This document shows positions 44,916 to 53,590 of a stretch of DNA of 64,000 nucleotides, piece by piece. The DNA comes from Allobosea lupini. Lineage in GTDB: Bacteria > Pseudomonadota > Alphaproteobacteria > Rhizobiales > Beijerinckiaceae. The stretch is taken from the NCBI RefSeq assembly GCF_900109525.1, contig NZ_FOAN01000004.1, forward strand, positions 124,001 through 188,000, in the 5' to 3' direction. Numbering within the stretch: position 1 is the first letter of the stretch; every line of letters begins with the position of its first letter. The notes beneath the pieces were generated by a model. The model was given only the letters and a program-made list of their open reading frames with translations, ran no database searches and was not told the origin of the DNA. The translations under genes were made by a program, and so were the position numbers.

Positions 44916-47222
44916 ATGCTCTCTCTTGCGCCCGCGCCGGCCACGGACGGCCTGAGCCCACAGCTGCATCTCTCCCGGCTGAGCGGCACGGTCTTTCTGC
45001 TGAGCTGGACCATCGACGCTCCCGTGCTGTCGCGGCCACGCATCGCGCTGGCGGCAGGGGAGAAGCGTCTCGGCTCGGCCTCGGTCGTCCTGCCGCTCGG
45101 CGACGGGCGCCTGCGCGTCGTCGTCGTCTTCCGCCATGGCGGGCCGGGAGAGGTCGTCGCGGCGCTGTCCGACGATCATCCGGGTGGCGACACCACCGCG
45201 CGTTTCGATCCCGATCTGGTCCATGGCATGGCCGATGCGGAGGATCTCGTCCGCGACGCGACGCCCGATGCACGCCGCATGCTCGCCAACGCGCTGGTCG
45301 GCCATTGGCCGACGCTGTTTGGGCTGAGCCAGGCTGCCGGCTATCTCGGCTTCCTGCGCCAGTTCCTGCTGGTTCTCGCCCGCAAGCCCACGGCGGCGTC
45401 TCCGGTCGCCCGGCTCACCGAAGGCAAGGTCCTGCTGGAAACGACGGTGCCCGGCCGGCTCCCAGGTGTCCGCACCGCCTATCGGCTCGATGCCGGCGGC
45501 CTCTCCCGCCAGCCCGGAAAACCGCGGCTCGGCCGTGCCGATCGCGCCGGCAACCGGCCGCTGCACCTGATCATCGACGAATTCCCGCCACAGGCCGGCG
45601 GGCTGCTGATCCTGCAGGCCGAATCCGGCCTGATCGTCAGAACGGTCGCTGCCCGCCAGGACATCCCGTCGCTCGGACGCTGGTGGGCCGGCAAGGCCAG
45701 CCAGCGCGACGGATTGCGGAGCTGGCTGGTCGAGCAGCTCTCCGGCCTGTCAGAGCAGGGCCGCCTGCTGGCGATCGAGATGCAGAGGCGGCTGCCGCTC
45801 GCCGCCCAGACCGTGCGCCGCAATGACGACCTGCCCTCGGCCGAGCTCGATCTCGCCGTCACCACCCCGGCGGGCCTGCTGCTCGGCGGCTGGTACCGCG
45901 ATGCCGAGGGGCTGCTCGACGAGATGCTGCTGCATCGCTCCGAGGGCGAGCCGACGCCGGTGCTCGAGCGGCTGGAGAACTTCCCTGCGCTGCTGCCGGC
46001 CGGCGCCAATGGCGACGTCAAGCGCGCCACCGGCTTTGCTGCCCTGATCCCCGGCTATGCCGGCGGTGCGCCGGTGCTGCAACCACGGGTCGAGCTCAAG
46101 CTGAAATCCGGCACCGTGCTGTCGCTGCGCCCCAATGCGCAGCCCGCAGACGCTCTCGCCATCCGGGCCCGGGCGCTGGCCGCGATCCCGCCACAGCACC
46201 TGACCGCGCAAATGCTGGAGCGGACGATCGCGCCGGTCCTCGCAGACTGCCAGGCGGCTTTGCGCCAGACCCTGCCGGAGCCCCGCATCAAGAGCTTCGG
46301 CAAGGGCCCCGCGCATCCCGCGGTCTCGGTGGTGATCCCGCTCTATCGCGTCTACGATTTCCTGCGCATCCAGGTCTCGGCTTTCGCCGCCGATCGCTGG
46401 TTCGCCGAGAAGGCCGAGCTGATCTACGTGCTCGATTCACCCGAGCACGAGGGCGAGGTCGCCCATCTCCTCGGTGGTCTCTTCCTCGCCTATAGGTTGC
46501 CGATGCAGCTCGTGGTGATGGGCCGCAATGGCGGCTTCTCGGCCGCCTGCAACGCCGGCGCGGCCGCCTCTCGCGGCCAGGCGCTCGCCATGGTCAATTC
46601 CGATGTCATCCCCGACAGCGAGGGCTGGCTGCCGGCGTTGTTGCAGCGCATCGAGCCGCATCGGCGCACCGGCGCGGTCGGCCCCAAGCTGCTCTATGAC
46701 GACGGCTCGCTGCAGCATGCCGGGCTCTACTTCAAGCGCGACAGTAAAGGCACCTGGCTCAACCATCATTACTTCAAGGGCATGCCGAGCGGCTATGCGC
46801 CGGCCAATGTCGAGCGGCCGGTGCCGGGCGTCACCGGCGCCTGCATCGTGATGCCGCGGGCGCTGTTCATGGAGATCGGCGGCTTCGACGACGCTTACGT
46901 CATCGGCGACTACGAGGACAGCGATCTCTGCCTCAAGATCGCGCGGGCCGGGCTCGGCATCGTCTATGTCCCGAGCGTGTCGCTCTACCATCTCGAGCGC
47001 CAGTCGATCTCGAAGAGCCTCGACTACACGCGTGGCGTCGCCTCGCAGCACAATTCCTGGCTCCAGACCAAGCGCTGGGACAGCGCGATCGCGGCGCTGA
47101 TGGCCGCGATCGACAAGCCGGCGACCCAGCAGCACCCCGCGCCGTCGCGGGCGCCGTCCTTGAGCCTCGATCCGGAATTCCTCCTCTCCCGCGCCAACCT
47201 CAGAAGGGCGACAGCGGCATGA
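44916..47222 (+). CDS. Large GT2 family glycosyltransferase
   Basis: A 768-residue protein. Residues about 1-460 form a beta-rich N-terminal region without a family I recognise. Residues 465-725 are a WbbL/rhamnosyltransferase-like GT-A domain: VSVVIPLYRVYDF, MGRNGGFSAACNAGA, the nucleotide-sugar acid site VNSDVIPDSEGWL (about 560), VTGACIVMPRALFMEIGGFD, and the catalytic base region DYEDSDLCLKI (about 666). It begins 69 bases after the RTX stop and overlaps the methyltransferase gene, starting the glycan series. dTDP-rhamnose as donor is possible but not shown. Confidence 0.85.
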   Translation: MLSLAPAPATDGLSPQLHLSRLSGTVFLLSWTIDAPVLSRPRIALAAGEKRLGSASVVLPLGDGRLRVVVVFRHGGPGEVVAALSDDHPGGDTTARFDPDLVHGMADAEDLVRDATPDARRMLANALVGHWPTLFGLSQAAGYLGFLRQFLLVLARKPTAASPVARLTEGKVLLETTVPGRLPGVRTAYRLDAGGLSRQPGKPRLGRADRAGNRPLHLIIDEFPPQAGGLLILQAESGLIVRTVAARQDIPSLGRWWAGKASQRDGLRSWLVEQLSGLSEQGRLLAIEMQRRLPLAAQTVRRNDDLPSAELDLAVTTPAGLLLGGWYRDAEGLLDEMLLHRSEGEPTPVLERLENFPALLPAGANGDVKRATGFAALIPGYAGGAPVLQPRVELKLKSGTVLSLRPNAQPADALAIRARALAAIPPQHLTAQMLERTIAPVLADCQAALRQTLPEPRIKSFGKGPAHPAVSVVIPLYRVYDFLRIQVSAFAADRWFAEKAELIYVLDSPEHEGEVAHLLGGLFLAYRLPMQLVVMGRNGGFSAACNAGAAASRGQALAMVNSDVIPDSEGWLPALLQRIEPHRRTGAVGPKLLYDDGSLQHAGLYFKRDSKGTWLNHHYFKGMPSGYAPANVERPVPGVTGACIVMPRALFMEIGGFDDAYVIGDYEDSDLCLKIARAGLGIVYVPSVSLYHLERQSISKSLDYTRGVASQHNSWLQTKRWDSAIAALMAAIDKPATQQHPAPSRAPSLSLDPEFLLSRANLRRATAA

Positions 47223-48052
47223 CGGCGACCCTCGCCCTGCGACAGACCACCTCGGAAGCAGCGCCCGCGATCGGATCGATGACGCCCGAGCTCGCCTGGC
47301 TGATGGCCCATGTCCAGACGAACCGGTTCCTGCCGCATCCGCCGCCGGATTCGATCTTCGTCGGCGATGGCGACTACCGTGCCATCGGCGCCGAGTTCCT
47401 CGGCCATTTCGTCCGGATCGGCCGGCTGCAGCCGCATGAGCGCGTCTTCGACATCGGCTGCGGCATTGGCCGCATGGCGGTGCCGCTGACCCAATATCTC
47501 GACCCCGAGCGCGGCAGCTATGACGGCGTCGATCCCGTGATGGACGGCATCCTCTGGTGCGCCCAGACGATTTCTCCGGCCTATCCGCGCTTCCGTTTCC
47601 AACGCCTCGATATCGCCCATCCGCTCTACAACCCGCAGGGCTCGCTGCCGGGCAACGAGGTCCGCTTCGGCTTTGCCAACCAGAGCTTCGACTTCATCAC
47701 CATGACCTCCGTGGCGACGCATCTGCCGCCGGAAGAGCTCGTGGTCTACCTGCACGAGGCGGCGCGCCTGCTCGCCCCAGGCGGACGGCTCTTCCTCACC
47801 GCCTTCGCGCTCGACGGCCAGAGCACCGGCCAGGAGCGCCTGAAGTTCCGGCGCTGGGGCGAGGGTCCCGGCTGGTACGCGATCGAGGAGGCGCCGCTGG
47901 CCGCCGCCGGGATCGACGCCGGCTTCCTGCTGGAGCACGCCACTCAGGCCGGGCTTGCGGTCGAGCGGCTCGACCCCGGCCATTGGCGCGGGCACAGCGC
48001 GGCCCATTACCAGGATCTGCTGGTCGCGGTGAAACCGGGGGCCCAGCGATGA
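47219..48052 (+). CDS. Class I SAM-dependent methyltransferase
   Basis: A 277-residue cytoplasmic methyltransferase. Motif I is VFDIGCGIGRMAVPL (about 76-90); the acidic motif follows in YDGVDPVMDGILW; and FDFITMTSVATHLPPEELV with LLAPGGRLFLTAF complete the Rossmann pattern. It lies between glycosyltransferases with ATGA overlaps on both sides, so it most likely O-methylates a sugar of the same glycan. The acceptor is unknown. Confidence 0.9.
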   Translation: MTATLALRQTTSEAAPAIGSMTPELAWLMAHVQTNRFLPHPPPDSIFVGDGDYRAIGAEFLGHFVRIGRLQPHERVFDIGCGIGRMAVPLTQYLDPERGSYDGVDPVMDGILWCAQTISPAYPRFRFQRLDIAHPLYNPQGSLPGNEVRFGFANQSFDFITMTSVATHLPPEELVVYLHEAARLLAPGGRLFLTAFALDGQSTGQERLKFRRWGEGPGWYAIEEAPLAAAGIDAGFLLEHATQAGLAVERLDPGHWRGHSAAHYQDLLVAVKPGAQR

Positions 48053-49302
48053 ACCGGCGCATCCTCGTCGTCGCCCACAACCACCCGGACCTGCATCCGG
48101 GCGGCACCGAGATCTTCGCCCATGACCTGGCGAGCGCCTATCGTGGCGAGGGCTGCGAGGTGCTCTTCCTCGGCGCGACCAATACGATCCACCGCCAGCC
48201 GCACCCCGGCACCGCCTTCCAGGCGACCGGAGCGGATGGCGACCTCTTGCTGTGGAGCGGGCATTTCGACCGCTTCCATCTCAGCCAGATCGACCACTAC
48301 GGCACCTTGCAGGATCTCGGCTCGCTGCTGACCGAGTTCCGGCCGGACGTGATCCACATCCATCATCTCGTGCTGATCGGCGCCGAGTTCCTGGCGCTGG
48401 CGCGACGTCTGCTGCCGCAGGCCTCGATCGTGATGACGCTGCACGACTACTATTCGATCTGCCATCACGACGGGCTGATGGTGCGCACCGGCGACAAGCA
48501 GCGCTGCACCGGTGCTTCGCCGGCAAAATGTCATGGCTGCTTCCCCGAGATCGGCCCCGACCGCTTCCTGCTGCGCGAGCGCTTCCTGAAGACGCATCTG
48601 TCCGCCGTCGACCGCTTCGTCTCCCCGAGCCGCTTCCTGCGCCAGCGCTATATCGACTGGGGCCTGCCAGGCGAGAAGATCGAGGTCGTCGCCAATGCCC
48701 GGCCAGTCCAGATGCCGGTGCCACACCGGCATACCCATGGCCCTCGCAACCGCTTCGGCTATTTCGGCAACCTCAATCCCTGGAAGGGTGCACTGCCGCT
48801 GCTGCAGGCGGCGAGGCTTCTGCGCGACGAGGGCGCTGACGGGTTCGAACTGCGCATCCATGGCGGAGCGCCGTTCCAGAGCGAGGCTTTCACCACGGCG
48901 CTCGACAAGGCGCTCGCCGAGGCCGGCTCCGAGGTCGTGCATTGCGGCCCTTATCGCCGCGACGAGATGCCGGCGCTGATGGCCGAGGTCGACTGGGTGG
49001 TGATGCCGTCGCTCTGGTACGAGAACGCCCCCCTCGTCATCCAGGAAGCCTTCCAGCACCTCAGGCCCGTGATCGCCAGCAATATCGGCGGCATGGCCGA
49101 GATGGTGAGCGACGGCGTCGATGGCCTACACGTCCGCCCCGGCGACCCCGGCCAGCTCGCGCGGGTGATGGCCCGCGCCATGAGCGAGGACGGGCTCTGG
49201 CACCGCCTCGTCGGCGGCATAGAGCCCGGGGCTGGCATGGACGCCTGCGCGCAGGCGCATCTGGCCCTGTTCGATCAACTCAAACTGGCGGAGGCGGCAT
49301 GA
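48049..49302 (+). CDS. GT4 family glycosyltransferase with four-cysteine insert
   Basis: A 417-residue GT-B enzyme. It opens RILVVAHNHPDLHPGGTEIF, has DVIHIHHLVLIG, a C-terminal domain with FGYFGNLNPWKGALPLLQA and the complete E-x7-E motif in YENAPLVIQEAF. Residues about 140-175 contain the insert C-x14-C-x7-C-x2-C after HDYYSI, which might bind zinc or an Fe-S cluster. A paralogue with the same insert lies at 52254-53558. Both ends overlap neighbours (ATGA). Confidence 0.88.
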   Translation: MNRRILVVAHNHPDLHPGGTEIFAHDLASAYRGEGCEVLFLGATNTIHRQPHPGTAFQATGADGDLLLWSGHFDRFHLSQIDHYGTLQDLGSLLTEFRPDVIHIHHLVLIGAEFLALARRLLPQASIVMTLHDYYSICHHDGLMVRTGDKQRCTGASPAKCHGCFPEIGPDRFLLRERFLKTHLSAVDRFVSPSRFLRQRYIDWGLPGEKIEVVANARPVQMPVPHRHTHGPRNRFGYFGNLNPWKGALPLLQAARLLRDEGADGFELRIHGGAPFQSEAFTTALDKALAEAGSEVVHCGPYRRDEMPALMAEVDWVVMPSLWYENAPLVIQEAFQHLRPVIASNIGGMAEMVSDGVDGLHVRPGDPGQLARVMARAMSEDGLWHRLVGGIEPGAGMDACAQAHLALFDQLKLAEAA

Positions 49303-50066
49303 CCAGCATGACGACGATGCACAGTCCGGACGGTACCGTGAGCGACGCGAGTGAGACCCCGGCAAAGCTCAACGGGCGCGTCGATGCGCTCGACGGCAAC
49401 CGGCTGCATGGCTGGATCTGGGACGAGGCGCGCCCCGAGGAACGGCTGATCGTGCGTCTGATGCGGGGCGGCCTCAAGGTGCAGGAGGCGGTGGCCGACC
49501 AGGGCCGCATCGACCTGCGGCGCAACGGCATCGGCGATGGCAGGCACGCCTTCGCCATGGAGCTCGACGACCGCACCGCTGCGGCGCGCGAGGCGCTGAC
49601 CGTCGTCGGCATCTCGCCGAGCACCGGCGCGCAGCTCGAACTGCGCCTGCCGCCGGCGGCGGAGCTTGCGGCCGAGGCGGCGATCGCCGTGCCGCTGGCC
49701 CGCTTCTTCGACCGGGTCGAGGCACTGATCGCGCTGCAGCGGCGCTCGCAGCTGACCCAGAAGGAGTTGCTCGACAAGGTCGGCGAGCTCGGCGTGCAGC
49801 TGGCGCAGCATCGCCAGCGCGAGGCCGAAGTGAGGCAATCCGAGGAGGTCGAAGGCAATGGCGCGATCGCGTCCCGTCTCGGTGAGATCGACGTCTTTCA
49901 GATGCGCTTCGACCAGACGCTGCGGGCCTTCGACGACCGGCTGGTCGCGATCCGCAAGGAGGCCAAGGCGCCGCTCCGGCAGGTCACCGTCGTGCTCGGC
50001 TTCCTCTCGGGCCTGTCGGCGCTGCTCTCCTTCGTCACGCTCACCGTCATGCTGATGGGCAGGTGA
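49299..50066 (+). CDS. Hypothetical protein with C-terminal membrane anchor in the glycan operon
   Basis: A 255-residue protein of unknown function. Residues about 24-105 form a beta-type domain (GRVDALDGNRLHGWIWDEAR, then RIDLRRNGIGDGRHAFAMEL) of a kind seen attached to surface-glycan glycosyltransferases. Residues about 130-225 are predicted coiled coil rich in Glu, Gln and Arg, and 232-252 form a single hydrophobic helix ending in MGR. Cytoplasmic domain with a tail anchor is the likely topology, so it may tether the glycosyltransferases to the membrane. It overlaps the upstream GT4 stop by four bases. Confidence 0.75.
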   Translation: MTSMTTMHSPDGTVSDASETPAKLNGRVDALDGNRLHGWIWDEARPEERLIVRLMRGGLKVQEAVADQGRIDLRRNGIGDGRHAFAMELDDRTAAAREALTVVGISPSTGAQLELRLPPAAELAAEAAIAVPLARFFDRVEALIALQRRSQLTQKELLDKVGELGVQLAQHRQREAEVRQSEEVEGNGAIASRLGEIDVFQMRFDQTLRAFDDRLVAIRKEAKAPLRQVTVVLGFLSGLSALLSFVTLTVMLMGR

Positions 50067-50070
50067 GGCG

Positions 50071-52251
50071 ATGAACGAGGTCATCATCCCCGAGCGGACC
50101 ATGATCAGCCCGGCGCCGACCGTCGCCTGGACTCCGCTCGGCGAGAACGCGATCCTGGTGATGAGCGCCTGCGATGCGCTGCCCGGCAAGGTGCCGGTCG
50201 CGGTCGACGGCAACCCGCGCAACCGCGTCGAGACGATGGCGCTGACCTGGCGCCGGCCACAGGCCGACGCCGCGCACGCCACCGGCTTCCTCTGCCTCGC
50301 CCCCGCCCCGTCGCCCGATCGTGCCGGCTCCGGCGCGATCCTGCTCGGCCGGCCCGGCCGACCCTTGCGGCTGATCCTGGCGCCGAAGCCGATGCCGCTG
50401 CAGGCCTTCCTCGCGGCGCTCGCCGACGAGGCCGGGCAGTCCTTCCCGACCGTCGTCGACGGCCTCCTCGAAGTGCTGCTCGCCGGCAAGTCGAATCCGC
50501 GCCGCCTGCGCGCCGTCGGCATGCTGCTGCAATCGGTCGCCAAACCCGGTGGTTTCGTCGAGGTGATGGGCCCGCTCGACGAGGGCATCTTCCTGCAGGG
50601 CTGGACCTCGAATTTCGCCGCCGGGCGTACCAAGCTGCTGATCGCGCATGGTGGGCTCTCGCCGGCCGTGCTGGAAGCGGGAACCTTCCAGCGCGACGAT
50701 CTCGGCGAAGGCGCCTGCGGCTTCTTCGGCCTGCTGGAAGAGTGCGCAATCCGCCATCCCAGCGAGATCGAGCGACTGTTCTTCCGCGCCAATGACGGCT
50801 GGCGCGCGCTCGAAGTCTATGACCGCCACGTCCTGCTCGAGCAGATCACGGTGCCCGGGCATCTGCGCGACGGGCTGCAGCGCGGCATGGCGCCGACGGC
50901 GACCGCTGAGAAGCTGAAGCAGGCCTCGCAACGCTTCGACGGGCGCGACACCATCTCCTTCCTGGAGCAGCCGGTGCGCGCCGGCATCGACGACGCCACC
51001 ATCGTCGAGGGCAGTGGAGTCCTCGTCATCGGCTGGCTGTTCGACCCGGACCGCCTCACCGGCACTGTCACGCTGCGCAGCGGCAGCCAGTCCTGCGTCG
51101 TCGATAAACTCTGGACGCGCGCCGCACGGCCGGACGTCACCGCCGCCTTCGCCGAGGATCCGCGCTTCGGCCCGGCGATGGCGAGCCGGCGCAACAGCCA
51201 CGGCTTCATCGTCTTTGCGCCGAAGCTGCTGCCGGAGCCCGGCCAGCCGCTCTATCTCGAATTCGAGGTCGAGGGTCACGGGCCGGCCTTCCTGCCGCTT
51301 TCGCCCGGACGCAATCCGCCCCGGCGCGCGCTGGAGCGGGTCTTCGGCCTGCTCGACCCGCGCTCCTCGACCGCGGCCGCGGTGGTCGAAAGGCAGATCG
51401 CGCCCGCCTTGCAGGCCGCCGAGATCGCCCCGCCCAAGGCGATCGAGACGCACGATATCGGCCGCTTCAACGCCGATGCGGCGCTCGGCCTGGTGATCGG
51501 CCTCGACCAGCGCCAGCGCGAGCTCTCCAGCCTGTTCGCCCTGCTCGCGATCGATCCGGAGATCAGGCCACTGCCGATCGTCGTCGCCGCCCCCGGCGAA
51601 AGCTTCGACCGGCTTGGAGCGGAGGCGCGCCGGCTGGCGAAGTTCTACGGACTCCAGGTCCGGCTCGTGCTGGTCGAAGGCGTCGAGGACAGCTGCGATG
51701 CGCTGGAGGCGGGCGTGCGCGCCTGCCGCTTCCAGACGGTGGCGCTCCTCTCCGGCGCAGCCCAGATCCGGATGCCGGGCTGGCTCGGACGCCTGGAGCG
51801 CGCCTATCGCGGCCGCGGCGGGCACTGCGTCGCAAGCCCGACCCTGCTGTTCGAGGACAATTCGATCCGCTGGGCCGGCGCCTGGCTCGAAGGCGAAGGC
51901 GCCAATCGGCGCGTCTACAACCGCTTCGTCGGCTATCCGCTCGATGCGATCGGCAGCCTCGGGCCGATGGAGGTCGCCGCCGGCGCAACCGAATGCTGCG
52001 TGATGTCGCGCAACGCCTTCCTCGAGGCCGACGGCTTCTCGCGCAGCTACTTCACGCCCAGCGAGAAGGGCCTCGATCTCTGCCTGAAGCTCAGAATGAA
52101 CGGCGTGCCGTCGCTCTGGGTGCCCGAGGTCGAGATCTATGTCGTCGAGGACGCCGAGACCCGGCCGCATGTCGGCGCGCTGATCAATCTCGCCGACCGT
52201 ACCAGTTTCGACCGGCGCTGGGCGCTGGCCATTTCCAACATGAGAGGATGA
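50071..52251 (+). CDS. Large GT2-like protein with degenerate catalytic site
   Basis: A 726-residue protein with the same overall plan as the 768-residue GT2 enzyme upstream: a long N-terminal region, including a beta domain (VLVIGWLFDPDRLTG), and a C-terminal GT-A-like domain (VASPTLLFEDNSIRWAGAWL, ATECCVMSRNAFLEADGF, LDLCLKLRMNGVPSLWVPEV). The acid site aligned to NSDVIPD is SGAAQIR (about 560), and the ED of EDSDLCLK becomes KG in EKGLDLCLK. It is therefore probably not an active transferase; a binding or scaffolding role is inferred. Confidence 0.75.
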   Translation: MNEVIIPERTMISPAPTVAWTPLGENAILVMSACDALPGKVPVAVDGNPRNRVETMALTWRRPQADAAHATGFLCLAPAPSPDRAGSGAILLGRPGRPLRLILAPKPMPLQAFLAALADEAGQSFPTVVDGLLEVLLAGKSNPRRLRAVGMLLQSVAKPGGFVEVMGPLDEGIFLQGWTSNFAAGRTKLLIAHGGLSPAVLEAGTFQRDDLGEGACGFFGLLEECAIRHPSEIERLFFRANDGWRALEVYDRHVLLEQITVPGHLRDGLQRGMAPTATAEKLKQASQRFDGRDTISFLEQPVRAGIDDATIVEGSGVLVIGWLFDPDRLTGTVTLRSGSQSCVVDKLWTRAARPDVTAAFAEDPRFGPAMASRRNSHGFIVFAPKLLPEPGQPLYLEFEVEGHGPAFLPLSPGRNPPRRALERVFGLLDPRSSTAAAVVERQIAPALQAAEIAPPKAIETHDIGRFNADAALGLVIGLDQRQRELSSLFALLAIDPEIRPLPIVVAAPGESFDRLGAEARRLAKFYGLQVRLVLVEGVEDSCDALEAGVRACRFQTVALLSGAAQIRMPGWLGRLERAYRGRGGHCVASPTLLFEDNSIRWAGAWLEGEGANRRVYNRFVGYPLDAIGSLGPMEVAAGATECCVMSRNAFLEADGFSRSYFTPSEKGLDLCLKLRMNGVPSLWVPEVEIYVVEDAETRPHVGALINLADRTSFDRRWALAISNMRG

Positions 52252-52253
52252 GC

Positions 52254-53558
52254 ATGCGTATCCTCGTCGTCTCGCACGGCCACCCTTCCTTCTCGCTCGG
52301 CGGCGCCGAAATCGCCTCCTACAACCTGCACAAGGGCTTCCAGGCCAAGGCGGAGCTCGACACGCACTATCTCGCCCGGGTCGGCGCACCGACACCGCGC
52401 CATGGCGGCACGGCGCTGATGAGCCTGCGCCAGCGCGGCGGCGAACTGCTCTACTATGCCGAGGAGTACGACCACTTCCTGCTGTCGAACCGCGCCACCG
52501 ACGAGATCGAGCGCGACTTCGTTCGCGTGCTGCGCGACCTCAAGCCCGACGTGGTGCACTTCCACCATTTCATCGGGCTCGGGCTCGAATGCATCTTCGC
52601 CGTGCGCGACACGCTGCCAGACGCGCTGATCGTGGTGACCTTCCACGAATATCTCTCGATCTGCCACCATCACGGGCAGATGGTGAAGACCGGCGCCTTC
52701 AAGCTCTGCTACCGGGCTTCGCCGAGCGACTGCAACGCCTGCTTCCCGGACATCTCTCCCGCACGCTTCCTGGCGCGCGAGACCTTCATCAAGGGCATCC
52801 TCAACCTAGCCGATCATTTCGTCTCGCCGAGCCGCTTCCTCGCCGAGCGCTACCAGCAATGGGGACTGTCGGCCGATCGCTTCTCGGTGATCGAGAACGG
52901 CATCGACATCGCCGAGGTTGCGCCGCCACGGCCATTGCCGGAGGCCGAAAGCCGGCGCTCGCGCTTTGCCTATTTCGGCCAGCTCACCCCCTACAAGGGC
53001 GCCGACGTGCTGCTCGACGCCGTCACCCGCATCCCGGATTCGGTCTGGGGCGAGGACGGCGTGCTGCTCGTCTATGGCGGCAACCTCGACAGGCAACCGG
53101 AGGCCTACAAGCAGAAGTTCGCCGATCTGGTCGAGGCGGCCGGGCGGCGCGTGCGCTTCTGCGGCGCCTTCCAGAACCACGAGATGCCGAACCTGATGCG
53201 CTCGGTCGACTGGGTGGTGATGCCCTCGGTCTGGTGGGAGAACTCGCCGATCGTGATCCAGGAAGCCTTCTTCCACGGCCGCCCGATCCTCTCCAGCAAT
53301 CTCGGCGGCATGGCCGAGAAGATCACCGACGAGGTCGACGGGCTGCATTTCCGCTCCGGCAGCCCGGAGGACCTCGTCGACTGCATGACCCGGGCGCTGA
53401 GCGAGCCCGGGCTATGGGAGCGCCTGCGTGCAGGCATCAAGAAGCCGCTCAGCCATGTCGACTGCGCCGATCAGCATCTGGCGCTCTACCAGCGCCTGAT
53501 CGCCGAGCGGGGCGTGCCGGCTCCGGCCAATCGCGACGCCACGCCGATGATCGCGTGA
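52254..53558 (+). CDS. GT4 family glycosyltransferase, paralogue with four-cysteine insert
   Basis: A 434-residue GT-B enzyme opening MRILVVSHGHPSFSLGGAEI, with FAYFGQLTPYKGADVLLDA and the complete E-x7-E motif in WENSPIVIQEAF. The insert after FHEYLSI has the same C-x14-C-x7-C-x2-C spacing as the enzyme at 48049. An ATG at 52248 overlaps the upstream stop, but 52254 is better placed relative to AGAGG at 52243. The two paralogues probably act in sequence on the same glycan. Confidence 0.88.
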   Translation: MRILVVSHGHPSFSLGGAEIASYNLHKGFQAKAELDTHYLARVGAPTPRHGGTALMSLRQRGGELLYYAEEYDHFLLSNRATDEIERDFVRVLRDLKPDVVHFHHFIGLGLECIFAVRDTLPDALIVVTFHEYLSICHHHGQMVKTGAFKLCYRASPSDCNACFPDISPARFLARETFIKGILNLADHFVSPSRFLAERYQQWGLSADRFSVIENGIDIAEVAPPRPLPEAESRRSRFAYFGQLTPYKGADVLLDAVTRIPDSVWGEDGVLLVYGGNLDRQPEAYKQKFADLVEAAGRRVRFCGAFQNHEMPNLMRSVDWVVMPSVWWENSPIVIQEAFFHGRPILSSNLGGMAEKITDEVDGLHFRSGSPEDLVDCMTRALSEPGLWERLRAGIKKPLSHVDCADQHLALYQRLIAERGVPAPANRDATPMIA

Positions 53559-53590
53559 GCTGCGCGCAGACAAGAAGGGAGAACGCAACC

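Noticed and set aside
44034..45566. 510-residue minus-strand frame across the RTX gene
   Set aside because: Its long periodic VVA-type repeats are the reverse reading of the RTX nonapeptide codons, not an independent protein.
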